The notes under the pieces: model-generated
The model's input: only the letters and a program-made list of their open reading frames with translations
Database searches by the model: none
What the model was told of the DNA's origin: nothing
Part shown: one piece after another, positions 6,695 to 15,011 of the stretch
Position numbering within the stretch: the first letter of the stretch is position 1
Layout: each line of letters starts with the position of its first letter
Source of the DNA: a gamma proteobacterium symbiont of Lucinoma myriamae
GTDB lineage: Bacteria > Pseudomonadota > Gammaproteobacteria > GRL18
Length of the DNA stretch: 17,991 nucleotides
NCBI GenBank assembly: GCA_025655635.1
Contig: JAHXIM010000183.1
Location: 1 to 17,991 of the forward strand
Direction of reading: 5' to 3'
Translations under genes and position numbers: made by a program

Positions 6695-8146
6695 TTATTC
6701 TTCAAAGTCAGGTTCGACTAATTCACCAACGGTGACAATCTTCATCGCATTAGTACCGCCCATAACACCGGCCAAATCACCTTTAGTTATGATCACCCGA
6801 TCTCCATCTCTAACTGAACCGCGACGCTTCAGTTCATCAACAACCTCCATATTTAATGTGGCATGATCGGTTGTTGTTATATCAAAACTGACAGGAACTA
6901 CACCACGATAAAGAGTCACTTTACGACGCGTATCAACATGACCGGTAAAGGCAAAAATAGGAATACCGGAACCAATTCGAGACATCCATAATGTGGTTGA
7001 GCCAGATTCTGTTAAGGCAACAATTGCTTTTACCTTAAGGTGGTTGGCCGTATACATGGTTGACATAGCAATAGCTTCATCAACTTGTGTAAATTCTGTA
7101 TGAATACGATGAGCAGACTGACTGACCTGACGCTGTTTTTCTGCTTCACGACAAATTCTATCCATTGCAATAATGGCTTTTTCAGGGAATTTACCGGCCG
7201 CAGTTTCAGCAGAAAGCATCACCGCATCCGTACCGTCTAATACCGCATTTGCCACATCGAATACTTCAGCTCGGGTCGGTATCTGATTTTCAATCATAGA
7301 TTCCATCATCTGAGTAGCAGTAATAACTACCCGATTCATGGTTCGACCTAAACTAATCAGGCGTTTTTGTATCGGTGGTAATGAAGCATCACCAATCTCT
7401 ACACCTAAATCACCACGCGCAATCATGATTGCATCTGAGGCTTCAATTATTTCTTCAATACAATCCAGCGCTTCGGCGCGCTCAATCTTGGCGACTAGTC
7501 CACCATGCCCGCCAGCATCTCTAAAGAGCTTTCTGGCCAGATGGATATCATCAGCACAAACAGGAAACGAGACAGCCAGATAGTCTGCTCCCATCTGTGC
7601 TGCTGTTTTAATATCTTTTTTATCTTTTTTACTTAAAGCTGGGGCAGACAGTCCACCACCTTGTAAGTTAATACCTTTGCGATCGGATAGTTTTCCACCA
7701 ACTATAACACGACAGACGACTTCATGCTGTTCAACACGATCAACCCAAAAAACAAGGCGTCCATCATCAACCAGTAGATTATCACCACGTTTCACATCAT
7801 CAACGAGTGCTTTATAGCTAATACCTACTCGATGCTGATCACCATCATCTTTAGCAAGACTGGCATCAAATATAAATTGATCGCCTTCAGCTAATTCAAT
7901 GGCACCATCTAAAAAACGTTCAATGCGGATTTGGGGCCCCTGCAAATCAGCGAGGACACCGACCTGACGACCAAAGGCTCTTGCTCTTGAACGCAATTTC
8001 TCTGCACGAGACAAATGCTCTTCAGCTGTTCCATGAGAAAAATTAATGCGCACTACATCAACGCCGGCTTCGATGATCTTATCTAAAACTTTAGGATCAT
8101 CCGTTGCCGGCCCAAGTGTTGCGAGAATTTTTGTCCGTCTAAACAT
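6695..8146 (-). CDS. pykA: Pyruvate kinase, PykA type
   Basis: A 483-residue enzyme converting phosphoenolpyruvate and ADP to pyruvate and ATP. Signatures in order: RRTKILATLGPATDD (3-17), VRINFSHG with the substrate Arg (32-39), DLQGPQIRI (67-75, with Gln where many have Lys), the catalytic stretch VAKIERAEA (218-226), ARGDLGVEIG (243-252) with metal ligands, and TATQMMESM (276-284). The wording follows E. coli PykA (about 480 residues) more closely than PykF, so AMP or sugar-phosphate control rather than FBP control is likely. It has no strong Shine-Dalgarno; the chosen start matches the conserved N-terminus. It lies 56 bases downstream of pgk in the cluster. Confidence 0.95.
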   Translation of the reverse strand: MFRRTKILATLGPATDDPKVLDKIIEAGVDVVRINFSHGTAEEHLSRAEKLRSRARAFGRQVGVLADLQGPQIRIERFLDGAIELAEGDQFIFDASLAKDDGDQHRVGISYKALVDDVKRGDNLLVDDGRLVFWVDRVEQHEVVCRVIVGGKLSDRKGINLQGGGLSAPALSKKDKKDIKTAAQMGADYLAVSFPVCADDIHLARKLFRDAGGHGGLVAKIERAEALDCIEEIIEASDAIMIARGDLGVEIGDASLPPIQKRLISLGRTMNRVVITATQMMESMIENQIPTRAEVFDVANAVLDGTDAVMLSAETAAGKFPEKAIIAMDRICREAEKQRQVSQSAHRIHTEFTQVDEAIAMSTMYTANHLKVKAIVALTESGSTTLWMSRIGSGIPIFAFTGHVDTRRKVTLYRGVVPVSFDITTTDHATLNMEVVDELKRRGSVRDGDRVIITKGDLAGVMGGTNAMKIVTVGELVEPDFEE

Positions 8147-8202
8147 TCAGCATTCTACTATCAAAGGTTTCTGTAAATAATGTTATCGGCAAATGATTCA
8201 AT

Positions 8203-9381
8203 TTAACCTTTTGCACGTTCTTCTAATATTGCCACTGCAGGTAGTTTTTTGCCTTCAAGGAATTCCAGAAATGCACCACCACCAGTAGAGATATACGAAA
8301 CTTTATCTGAAATACCATATTTGTCAACTGCAGCCAGAGTATCACCGCCACCGGCAATCGAAAATGCAGGAGATTCGGCAATCGCCATGGAAATTGCTTT
8401 GGTGCCTTCACCAAATTGATCAAATTCAAATACGCCGACAGGACCATTCCAGACAATAGTACCTGCTTTCATAATGACATCTGCTAATGCTTTTGCACTT
8501 TCAGGGCCAATATCAAAAATCATATCATCATCCGTAGTATCGGCAACATTTTTCAATGTCGCTTCAGCAGTTTCGGCAAATTCTTTTGCACAAACAACAT
8601 CGGTAGGTACAGGAATATCTCCGCCACGAGCCTGAGCAGCTTCTTTCAAACTTTTAGCTGTTGCCACTAAATCTTCTTCATAAAGTGATTTACCGACATT
8701 ATGGCCATCTGCAGCAATAAAGGTATTAGCAATACCGCCACCAACAATAAGCTGATCAACCACTTTTGATAATGACTCAAGTACGGTTAATTTTGTCGAT
8801 ACTTTTGAACCACCAACAATAGCGACCATTGGACGTGCTGGATTATCCAGTGCTTTGCCTAATGCTTCTAATTCACCAGCCAACAAAGGACCTGCACAGG
8901 CTGTTGGTGCAAATTGAGATACGCCATAGGTTGAACCCTGTGCACGGTGAGCGGTACCGAAAGCATCCATAACGAATACATCACATAAAGCAGCATATTT
9001 TTTTGCTAAATCTTCGGCATTTTTCTTTTCGCCGACATTAAAGCGAACATTTTCCAGAAGAACCACTTCACCATCAGCAACATCAACACCATCAAGATAG
9101 TCTTTAACCAGACGAACGTCTTTACCCATCAAGCCAGACATGTGTTCTGCCACAGGCGCCATTGAGAACTCTTCATTGTACTCACCTTCTGTGGGACGAC
9201 CCAGGTGAGACATAACCATGACCTTTGCTCCAGCTTTAAGTGCCAGCTCGATTGTTGGTAATGACGCTCTAATGCGTTTGTCAGATGATACTTTGCCATC
9301 TTTAATTGGAACATTTAAGTCTTGACGGATTAGAACGCGTTTTCCGGATAAGTCCAAATCGCTCATTTTAATAACTGACAT
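8203..9381 (-). CDS. pgk: Phosphoglycerate kinase
   Basis: A 392-residue monomeric kinase transferring phosphate between 1,3-bisphosphoglycerate and ADP, serving glycolysis or, in reverse, carbon fixation and gluconeogenesis. The N-lobe shows RQDLNVP (19-25), SHLGRPTEGE and ENVRFNVGEKKN. The nucleotide-binding C-lobe shows GGSKVSTK, NGPVGVFEFDQFGEGT and the STGGGAFLEFLEGK end. Length is normal. The Shine-Dalgarno is good (AGAGGA). A 267-base spacer holding two hairpins separates it from gap, so pgk may have its own transcript level or promoter. Confidence 0.96.
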   Translation of the reverse strand: MSVIKMSDLDLSGKRVLIRQDLNVPIKDGKVSSDKRIRASLPTIELALKAGAKVMVMSHLGRPTEGEYNEEFSMAPVAEHMSGLMGKDVRLVKDYLDGVDVADGEVVLLENVRFNVGEKKNAEDLAKKYAALCDVFVMDAFGTAHRAQGSTYGVSQFAPTACAGPLLAGELEALGKALDNPARPMVAIVGGSKVSTKLTVLESLSKVVDQLIVGGGIANTFIAADGHNVGKSLYEEDLVATAKSLKEAAQARGGDIPVPTDVVCAKEFAETAEATLKNVADTTDDDMIFDIGPESAKALADVIMKAGTIVWNGPVGVFEFDQFGEGTKAISMAIAESPAFSIAGGGDTLAAVDKYGISDKVSYISTGGGAFLEFLEGKKLPAVAILEERAKG

Positions 9382-9547
9382 GTAAATTCCTCTTTAGATA
9401 TCTGGCTAACTATTTCTATTTAGCTCAATTTTAATAATTATTTAAATTCTCTTTAATTGTTTTTCGTTTGTTCAACGACAACAAACTCAGCAAAGCATTT
9501 AAATAATGACTAATGGGCACTGCTTTTTAAAATCTAATAAAACAGTA

Positions 9548-9577
9548 AAGAGCATAAAGGGTGACCTGAATGCTCTT
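9548..9577 (-). terminator. Hairpin downstream of gap
   Basis: AAGAGCAT (9548-9555) and ATGCTCTT (9570-9577) pair perfectly over 8 bp. An inner AGG/CCT pairing extends the stem across a small internal loop. On the minus strand, U-rich sequence (TTTACTGTTTTATT) begins at the stem base. It may be a partial terminator or an mRNA stability element between gap and pgk. Confidence 0.5.
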
Positions 9578-9588
9578 CTCTGCCTGCT

Positions 9589-9633
9589 CAGATCAGATAG
9601 TTACTATTTATTATGTAGTTACTATCTGTTCTG
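9589..9633. repeat. Long imperfect inverted repeat just after gap
   Basis: The arms pair as 4 + 8 + 4 bp (CAGA/TCTG, CAGATAGT/ACTATCTG, ACTA/TAGT), separated by two symmetric T-T mismatches, with a 9-base loop. It starts 15 bases beyond the gap stop. Stems like this between gap and pgk can protect the upstream mRNA from 3' exonucleases; that role here is inference. Confidence 0.7.
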
Positions 9634-9648
9634 AAAGTAGTATAACGC

Positions 9649-10653
9649 TTAGTTAGCAGCAACGTGCTCAACAAAACGTAACATGTTACAAGTATAACCA
9701 TACTCATTATCGTACCATGCAACCACTTTAACGAAAGTTCCGTCAAGCGCAATACCAGCACCAGAATCAAAGATTGAAGAATAGCCAACACCACGGAAGT
9801 CAGTAGAAACCACTTTCTCGTCAGTGTAACCTAATGTTTTGCTCATATCACCAGACTCTGAAGCCGCTTTCATAGCAGCACAGATATCGTCATATGAAGC
9901 TTCTTTGTCCAGTTCAACAGTTAAGTCAACAACAGAAACATCAGATGTAGGTACACGGAAAGCCATACCAGTCAGCTTGCCATTAAGTTCTGGAAGAACT
10001 ACACCAACAGCCTTAGCAGCACCAGTTGAAGATGGAATGATATTTTCTAAAATACCACGACCACCGCGCCAGTCTTTCATAGAAGGACCATCAACAGTTT
10101 TCTGAGTTGCAGTTGCAGCGTGAACAGTCGTCATCAGACCACGCTTGATTCCCCAGTTATCATTTAATATTTTTGCTACAGGAGCAAGACAGTTAGTAGT
10201 ACAAGAAGCAGCAGAAACAATTGCCTGACCTGCGTATTCGTTATGGTTAACACCATAGACGAACATTGGAGTACCATCTTTAGAAGGTGCAGATTGAACC
10301 ACTTTCTTAGCGCCTGCATCAATGTGCTTCTGACAGCTTTCTTCTGTCAGGAAGAAACCCGTACAATCGATAATGAGGTCAGCTTCAACATCGCCCCATT
10401 TTAGATCAGAAGGATCACGCTCAGCTGTTAAACGAATTTTCTTACCGTCAACAATCATTGCGCCATCTTCTGAAGCCACATCATGAGCAAAACGACCATG
10501 TACAGAGTCATATTTCAGCATGTATGCCAGATAGTCTGCATCTAGCAGATCATTAATACCAACAATTTCTATACCTGGAAATTCATTGTAAACTGCACGA
10601 AATACCATACGACCGATACGGCCAAAACCATTAATACCGACTTTAAGAGCCAT
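9649..10653 (-). CDS. gap: Glyceraldehyde-3-phosphate dehydrogenase, type I
   Basis: A 334-residue enzyme that oxidatively phosphorylates glyceraldehyde-3-phosphate to 1,3-bisphosphoglycerate, reversible. It opens with the Rossmann motif VGINGFGRIGR (5-15). Asp35 in GINDLLD suggests NAD preference over NADP. The catalytic site is SAASCTTNCLAP, with Cys151 and its partner His178. WRGGRG and YDNEYGYTCNMLRFV (C-terminus) complete the family signature. Start and Shine-Dalgarno (AGGAGA) are clear. It lies between tkt and pgk. In autotrophs the same gene serves the Calvin cycle (cbbG), but nothing here separates the two roles. Confidence 0.96.
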   Translation of the reverse strand: MALKVGINGFGRIGRMVFRAVYNEFPGIEIVGINDLLDADYLAYMLKYDSVHGRFAHDVASEDGAMIVDGKKIRLTAERDPSDLKWGDVEADLIIDCTGFFLTEESCQKHIDAGAKKVVQSAPSKDGTPMFVYGVNHNEYAGQAIVSAASCTTNCLAPVAKILNDNWGIKRGLMTTVHAATATQKTVDGPSMKDWRGGRGILENIIPSSTGAAKAVGVVLPELNGKLTGMAFRVPTSDVSVVDLTVELDKEASYDDICAAMKAASESGDMSKTLGYTDEKVVSTDFRGVGYSSIFDSGAGIALDGTFVKVVAWYDNEYGYTCNMLRFVEHVAAN

Positions 10654-10695
10654 TATTCTTTCTCCTGAAAATTAAAATACGTCTGTTAAACTGGA

Positions 10696-10716
10696 AGTTA
10701 AATTAAAAATTTAACT
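10696..10716. repeat. AT-rich inverted repeat in the gap leader
   Basis: AGTTAAAT (10696-10703) and ATTTAACT (10709-10716) form a perfect 8-bp stem around TAAAA. It lies about 43 bases upstream of the gap start codon and could be an operator or a leader hairpin. Confidence 0.5.
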
Positions 10717-10736
10717 AAGAATTTAATAGTGATGAA

Positions 10737-10772
10737 TTCGTCAAGTAAGGTTTTTCAACATTACTTGACGAA
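10737..10772. repeat. Perfect 12-bp inverted repeat after tkt
   Basis: TTCGTCAAGTAA (10737-10748) and TTACTTGACGAA (10761-10772) pair without mismatch around a 12-base loop. It begins 8 bases past the tkt stop on the minus strand. There is no T-run after it in the transcript direction, so it is not a standard terminator. It may be a processing or protection hairpin or an attenuating stem between tkt and gap. Confidence 0.75.
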
Positions 10773-10780
10773 CATGTGAA

Positions 10781-12754
10781 TTACATAACTGATTCAGCAG
10801 TTGCAACTACATTTTCAATAGTGAAGCCGAATTCTTTAAATAATTGAACCGCAGGTGCTGATTCACCAAAATGATCGATTCCAACCACAGCATCTGCATA
10901 TTTGTACCATGCATCAGTTACCGCTGCTTCCACAGCAATTGTTGGTACACCTTTTGGTAAAACCGAAGCTTTATAGTCAGCATCTTGTGCATCAAAGATA
11001 TTAGTTGACGGCATAGAGACAACACGTACTTTTTTGTCTGACATCTGCTCTGCTGCACCCATAGCCAGTGCGACTTCAGAACCGGTACCGATAATGATGA
11101 CATCAGGTGTACCTTCACAGTCTTTAAGAATGTAGGCACCATTTGTAATCGCAGATATTTGAGCATCTGTACGGGTTTGATGAGGTAAGCCCTGACGCGA
11201 GAAGATCAGGCAAGATGGACCGTCTGCACGTTCAACTGCCTGCTGCCATGCAACCGCTGATTCAACGGCATCACAAGGACGCCAGATAGCCATATTCGGA
11301 ATCATGCGCATTGTTGGAATTTGCTCAACAGCCTGATGGGTTGGACCATCTTCACCCAGACCAATAGAGTCATGAGTGTAAACAAAGATAGAACGAATCT
11401 TCATTAATGCCGCCATGCGTAAGGCATTACGTGCATACTCAGAAAACATTAAGAAGGTCGCGCCAAATGGAATCAAACCACCATGTAATGTCGCACCATT
11501 CATAATGGCTGACATAGCAAACTCACGTACACCGTAGTTAACATAGTTAAATTCTTCATTATCACACATTGGCTTATAACCAGACCACTCAGTCAGGTTA
11601 GAACAACCTAAGTCAGCAGAACCACCAAATAATTCAGGCAGCATAGGTGAATATGCTTCGATACTCGCTAATGATGCCTGACGTGTTGCCGGGCTTTTTG
11701 CATCAGCATTAACCTGCGCAATATATTCTGCTGATTTAGCAGCCCAGTCTGCGGGTAAATCACCCGACATACGGCGTTCAAATTCTGCGGCTAATTCAGG
11801 GAATTCAGCCTTGTATGCTGCAAATTTATCATTCCATGCTGCTTCTGCTGCTGCACCTTTTTCTTTTGCATCCCAGCCCTGGTAAACATCATCAGGTACT
11901 TCAAAAGCAGCATGGTCCCAACCCAGAGCAGCTTTAGTCAGGTTAATTTCTTCTTCACCTAATGGTGCGCCGTGACAAGCATGACTGCCGGCTTTGTTTG
12001 GTGAGCCAAAACCAATGGTGGTTTTACAACAAATCATTGTCGGCTTGTCTGTCATGGCTTTAGCCATTTCAGTTGCTTTTAGAAGTTCTTCCGGACTATG
12101 ACCATCAACATCAGCAATAACATGCCAGCCATAAGATTCAAAACGTTTAGGGGTATCGTCAGTGAACCAGCCTTCAACGTGTCCATCAATAGAAATTCCA
12201 TTGTCATCCCAGAATGCAATCAAATTGCCCAGACCTAAAGTCCCGGCTAATGAACAGGCTTCATGAGAAATACCTTCCATTAAACAACCATCACCTAAGA
12301 ATACATAAGTGTTGTGGTCAACAATTTTGTGACCTTTCTGGTTGAACTGACCTGCTAATGCTTTTTCAGCAATCGCCATACCAATCGCATTAGTGATACC
12401 CTGACCTAATGGGCCTGTGGTTGTTTCAACACCAGGGGCATAACCATACTCAGGGTGACCAGGAGTCTTGGAGTGCAGCTGACGGAAGCTTTTCAGATCA
12501 TCAATTGAAAGATCATAACCAGTCAGATGTAGTAGTGAGTAAATCAGCATTGAGCCATGGCCATTTGATAAAACAAAACGGTCACGGTTAGCCCAATTTG
12601 GATTAGCCGGATTATGATTCATGAAACCATTCCACAGCACCTCTGCGATATCAGCCATACCCATTGGCGCACCCGGGTGGCCTGAGTTTGCTTTTTGTAC
12701 GGCATCCATACTCAAAGCACGAATAGCATTGGCTAGTACCTTACGATCTGGCAT
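10781..12754 (-). CDS. tkt: Transketolase
   Basis: A 657-residue thiamine diphosphate enzyme moving two-carbon ketol units between sugar phosphates (pentose phosphate pathway, Calvin cycle). The N-terminal pyrophosphate domain shows SGHPGAPMGMADI (24-36, His26), NGHGSML (64-70, His66), TGPLGQG (113-119) and the ThDP-Mg motif GDGCLMEG (154-161) through DDNGISIDG (183-191). The pyrimidine domain holds GVREFAMSAIMNG, and the C-terminal part YTHDSIGLGEDGPTHQ. Length is normal for bacterial Tkt (about 660). It has a strong Shine-Dalgarno (AGGAG) and is first in the cluster, so the roughly 200 bases upstream should hold the main operon promoter. Whether it serves carbon fixation (cbbT) is not shown here. 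Confidence 0.96.
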   Translation of the reverse strand: MPDRKVLANAIRALSMDAVQKANSGHPGAPMGMADIAEVLWNGFMNHNPANPNWANRDRFVLSNGHGSMLIYSLLHLTGYDLSIDDLKSFRQLHSKTPGHPEYGYAPGVETTTGPLGQGITNAIGMAIAEKALAGQFNQKGHKIVDHNTYVFLGDGCLMEGISHEACSLAGTLGLGNLIAFWDDNGISIDGHVEGWFTDDTPKRFESYGWHVIADVDGHSPEELLKATEMAKAMTDKPTMICCKTTIGFGSPNKAGSHACHGAPLGEEEINLTKAALGWDHAAFEVPDDVYQGWDAKEKGAAAEAAWNDKFAAYKAEFPELAAEFERRMSGDLPADWAAKSAEYIAQVNADAKSPATRQASLASIEAYSPMLPELFGGSADLGCSNLTEWSGYKPMCDNEEFNYVNYGVREFAMSAIMNGATLHGGLIPFGATFLMFSEYARNALRMAALMKIRSIFVYTHDSIGLGEDGPTHQAVEQIPTMRMIPNMAIWRPCDAVESAVAWQQAVERADGPSCLIFSRQGLPHQTRTDAQISAITNGAYILKDCEGTPDVIIIGTGSEVALAMGAAEQMSDKKVRVVSMPSTNIFDAQDADYKASVLPKGVPTIAVEAAVTDAWYKYADAVVGIDHFGESAPAVQLFKEFGFTIENVVATAESVM

Positions 12755-12890
12755 ATGTTTCTCCTGGAATTAAGGAATTTCTAATATTAAAATTTATAAA
12801 GTTTTGCATTGTCGCTTATCTTAACGAAGACAGCAACTTTTTGGGGCTTTTACCCTGCATGTTCTATCCGCCATAAAAACGGTTTAGGGA

Positions 12891-12919
12891 ATATAATAGA
12901 AATCAGGTATAAAGTACAA
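12891..12919 (-). promoter_or_regulatory. Possible sigma-70 promoter for the tkt cluster
   Basis: On the minus strand TTGTAC (12914-12919) and TTATAT (12891-12896) are 17 bases apart. The overlapping TATTAT (12893-12898) fits the -10 consensus better but at 15 bases. This would start transcription about 130 bases upstream of tkt. The -35 box overlaps one arm of an inverted repeat. Confidence 0.35.
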
Positions 12920-12960
12920 CTTTATTTTTTAATAGTTCATATAAAGGATTACTTATACCT
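12905..12960. repeat. Spaced inverted repeat overlapping the tkt promoter
   Basis: AGGTATAAAGTA (12905-12916) and TACTTATACCT (12950-12960) are complementary apart from one extra A. The arm centres are about 44 bases apart, near four helical turns. This arrangement suits a dimeric or looping regulator, but no regulator gene is in the window. Confidence 0.55.
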
Positions 12961-13081
12961 AATAGTTGGCAAATAGACGTTATATTGAATTTTATTAGTT
13001 GTATTTCAACAGCTTAATTTTTTTCTATTATTTTTAAGCAAATAATCTATTGAACTTCTCTGTGAGAGTAATGCAGATGTT

Positions 13082-13097
13082 ATTGATAATTATCAAT
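13082..13097. repeat. 16-base perfect palindrome
   Basis: ATTGATAATTATCAAT is its own reverse complement. It overlaps the stop codon of the thioredoxin-like gene (13093-13095). It resembles half of a Fur-type site only loosely. Confidence 0.5.
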
Positions 13098-13647
13098 CAA
13101 TCCATTTAATAGAACAGCCCATGCTGGGGATCTGCTCCGTTGGTCCTTTCCCTGTGTCACTCACCTGCTTCATGGCATCAAATAAATCCCTTTTTACATC
13201 TTCTGCTGCTGTTTCTTTACGTGACGCATCTAATCTGCCCCGATACTGCAATTTCAATTCAGTATTATAACCAAAAAAGTCTGGTGTACAGACTGCACCA
13301 TATTGTTTAGCCACCTCTTGAGAGCTATCTAATAAATAAGGAAAAGAAAAATCAAACTGCTGAGAGATTTCTTTCATCTTTGCAGGTGAGTCTTCCGCAT
13401 ATTGACTGGCATCATTTGACATGATGGCCACACTATTAATACCCAACGCCTTTAATTCAGCCGTATCCCGCACCAGACGCTCAAGAATGGCTTTAACATA
13501 GGGACAGTGATTACAAATAAACATCACCAGCAAACCCTTTTCACCACAACATTCTTGTAAATCCCAGATTTTCCCATCGACATCCGGCAGAGAAAAATCA
13601 ATTGCATTAGCATCAAAATCACAAACAGGGGTTTCAAGACTGACCAT
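13093..13647 (-). CDS. Thioredoxin-fold redoxin (AhpC/TSA-like) protein
   Basis: A 184-residue cytoplasmic protein with no signal peptide. The fold is thioredoxin-like: FSLPDVDGKIWDL (18-30), then the active-site segment MFICNHCPYVKAILERL (42-58), a CxxC with Cys45 and Cys48. The cis-proline region reads VCTPDFFGYN (119-128), adding Cys120 before Thr-Pro, and Cys178 lies near the C-terminus. This CNHCPYV subgroup is widespread and usually annotated as a thioredoxin family or redoxin domain protein; its substrate is not established. It lies between the tkt promoter region and the divergent metK, about 340 bases from tkt, so it is probably its own unit. Oxidoreductase or peroxide-related function is inferred from fold only. 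Confidence 0.85.
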   Translation of the reverse strand: MVSLETPVCDFDANAIDFSLPDVDGKIWDLQECCGEKGLLVMFICNHCPYVKAILERLVRDTAELKALGINSVAIMSNDASQYAEDSPAKMKEISQQFDFSFPYLLDSSQEVAKQYGAVCTPDFFGYNTELKLQYRGRLDASRKETAAEDVKRDLFDAMKQVSDTGKGPTEQIPSMGCSIKWID

Positions 13648-13821
13648 TTAATTCACCTTTTTTCTGTCTAAACATTCTAAAACCTCTATTTTAAACGGAC
13701 TTATCACTAAAAAGTATGAATTTTTTTCAATCTAAGACATCAATTTCTTTAAATTATTTAAAGTTACTCAAATAAGGTCTAAAATTAATGGTTATCAATT
13801 AGCTAAATTACAGGAATTCTT

Positions 13822-14982
13822 ATGGCCAGTAGCCACCTATTTACTTCCGAATCTGTATCTGAAGGACATCCGGACAAAATTGCCGATCAAATATCTGATG
13901 CGGTTCTTGATGCCATTTTAACCGACGACAAAAATGCCCGTGTTGCCTGTGAAACCATGATCAACACCGGCATGGTGGTTATTGCTGGTGAAATCACCAC
14001 TTCTTCCTATGTAGATATGCAGCAGGTGGTGCGCGATACCATCAAGGAAATTGGTTATAACCATTCTGATATGGGCTTTGATTATCAATCCTGTGCGGTA
14101 CTCACTTCTATCGATAAACAATCCGCTGATATCGCCATGGGGGTTGATGAAACCGATGCTCATGCTCAAGGCGCAGGCGATCAGGGTTTAATGTTTGGTT
14201 ATGCCAGTAATGAAACTGAGGTATTGATGCCTGCTCCCATTACTTTTGCTCACCAACTGGTTAAGCGTCAATCTCAAGTAAGAAAAAACGGACTGCTTAA
14301 CTGGCTGCGCCCTGATGCCAAAAGTCAGGTGACTTTTCGCTATGAAAATGATCAGCCCGTCGGCATCGATGCAGTGGTAGTATCGACTCAGCATGATCCC
14401 GATGTCAGTATTGACATCCTGCGTGAGGCAGTAATGGATGAGATCATTAAGCCTATCCTGCCGCAAAAATGGTTAACCAAAGATACTAAGTATCATATTA
14501 ATCCAACTGGTCGCTTTGTTATTGGCGGCCCTGTGGGTGACTGTGGGCTAACCGGACGTAAGATCATTGTTGATACCTACGGCGGCATGGCGCGGCATGG
14601 CGGCGGTGCATTTTCAGGTAAAGATCCCTCTAAGGTTGATCGCAGTGCCGCTTATGCCGGTCGCTATGTGGCCAAAAACATTGTTGCCGCTGGTCTGGCT
14701 GATCGCTGTGAAATACAGGTATCTTATGCCATTGGCGTGTCAGAACCGACTTCAGTTTCAGTGAATACCTTTGGTACAGAGAAAGTCAGTAATGAAAAAC
14801 TGGTTGAGCTGATTAACGAACACTTTGATTTACGTGCAGGCGGCCTGGTTAAGATGCTTGACCTGCTTAGACCCATTTATCGTGCTACAGCTGCTTATGG
14901 TCACTTTGGCCGTGAAGAAGCAGAATTCAGCTGGGAACAAACCGACAAAGCTGACGCATTAAAAGCAGCTGCCGGTCTTTAG
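13822..14982 (+). CDS. metK: S-adenosylmethionine synthase
   Basis: A 386-residue enzyme making SAM from methionine and ATP. Signatures: SEGHPDKIADQISD (13-26, His16), the ATP-binding GAGDQGLMFGYA (117-128), and the phosphate loop GGGAFSGKDPSKVDRSAAY (260-278). Length and ends are normal for bacterial MetK (about 384). The start has AGGAA upstream. A weak -35/-10 (TTTAAA, TAAAAT at 13780-13785) could drive it. No MetJ box or SAM riboswitch was recognised in the 174-base leader. It is the first gene of the metK-ahcY-metF series, divergent from the thioredoxin-like gene. Confidence 0.97.
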   Translation: MASSHLFTSESVSEGHPDKIADQISDAVLDAILTDDKNARVACETMINTGMVVIAGEITTSSYVDMQQVVRDTIKEIGYNHSDMGFDYQSCAVLTSIDKQSADIAMGVDETDAHAQGAGDQGLMFGYASNETEVLMPAPITFAHQLVKRQSQVRKNGLLNWLRPDAKSQVTFRYENDQPVGIDAVVVSTQHDPDVSIDILREAVMDEIIKPILPQKWLTKDTKYHINPTGRFVIGGPVGDCGLTGRKIIVDTYGGMARHGGGAFSGKDPSKVDRSAAYAGRYVAKNIVAAGLADRCEIQVSYAIGVSEPTSVSVNTFGTEKVSNEKLVELINEHFDLRAGGLVKMLDLLRPIYRATAAYGHFGREEAEFSWEQTDKADALKAAAGL

Positions 14983-14983
14983 A

Positions 14984-15011
14984 GATTCTTGGGAATTTAT
15001 TCCTTAGAATC
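14984..15011 (+). terminator. Hairpin after metK
   Basis: GATTCTTGGGAAT and ATTCCTTAGAATC form a 13-position stem with one T-T mismatch and one G-T wobble, starting just after the metK stop. Only a weak T-rich stretch follows (CCCTTATCTT), so it may attenuate rather than fully terminate between metK and ahcY. Confidence 0.5.

Larger units (their letters stand above)
12755..13092. other. 338-base intergenic region upstream of tkt
   Basis: AT-rich region without a plausible gene on either strand. It holds the likely tkt promoter (minus strand), an inverted repeat at 12905-12960, a short GGG/CCC hairpin near 12843-12855, and a palindrome at its far edge overlapping the end of the thioredoxin-like gene. 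Confidence 0.6.

Noticed and set aside
9129..9314. Second open frame inside pgk on the same strand
   Set aside because: It is an alternative frame of pgk with no ribosome site or protein-like composition.
13082..13097. Fur box
   Set aside because: Only a partial match to the 19-base Fur consensus, and located at a gene end rather than a promoter.
13648..13821. MetJ boxes or SAM riboswitch before metK
   Set aside because: No repeated AGACGTCT-like boxes and no SAM aptamer pattern could be recognised.
13918..14466. Minus-strand open frames inside metK
   Set aside because: They are antisense shadows of a strongly conserved gene and show no known domain.
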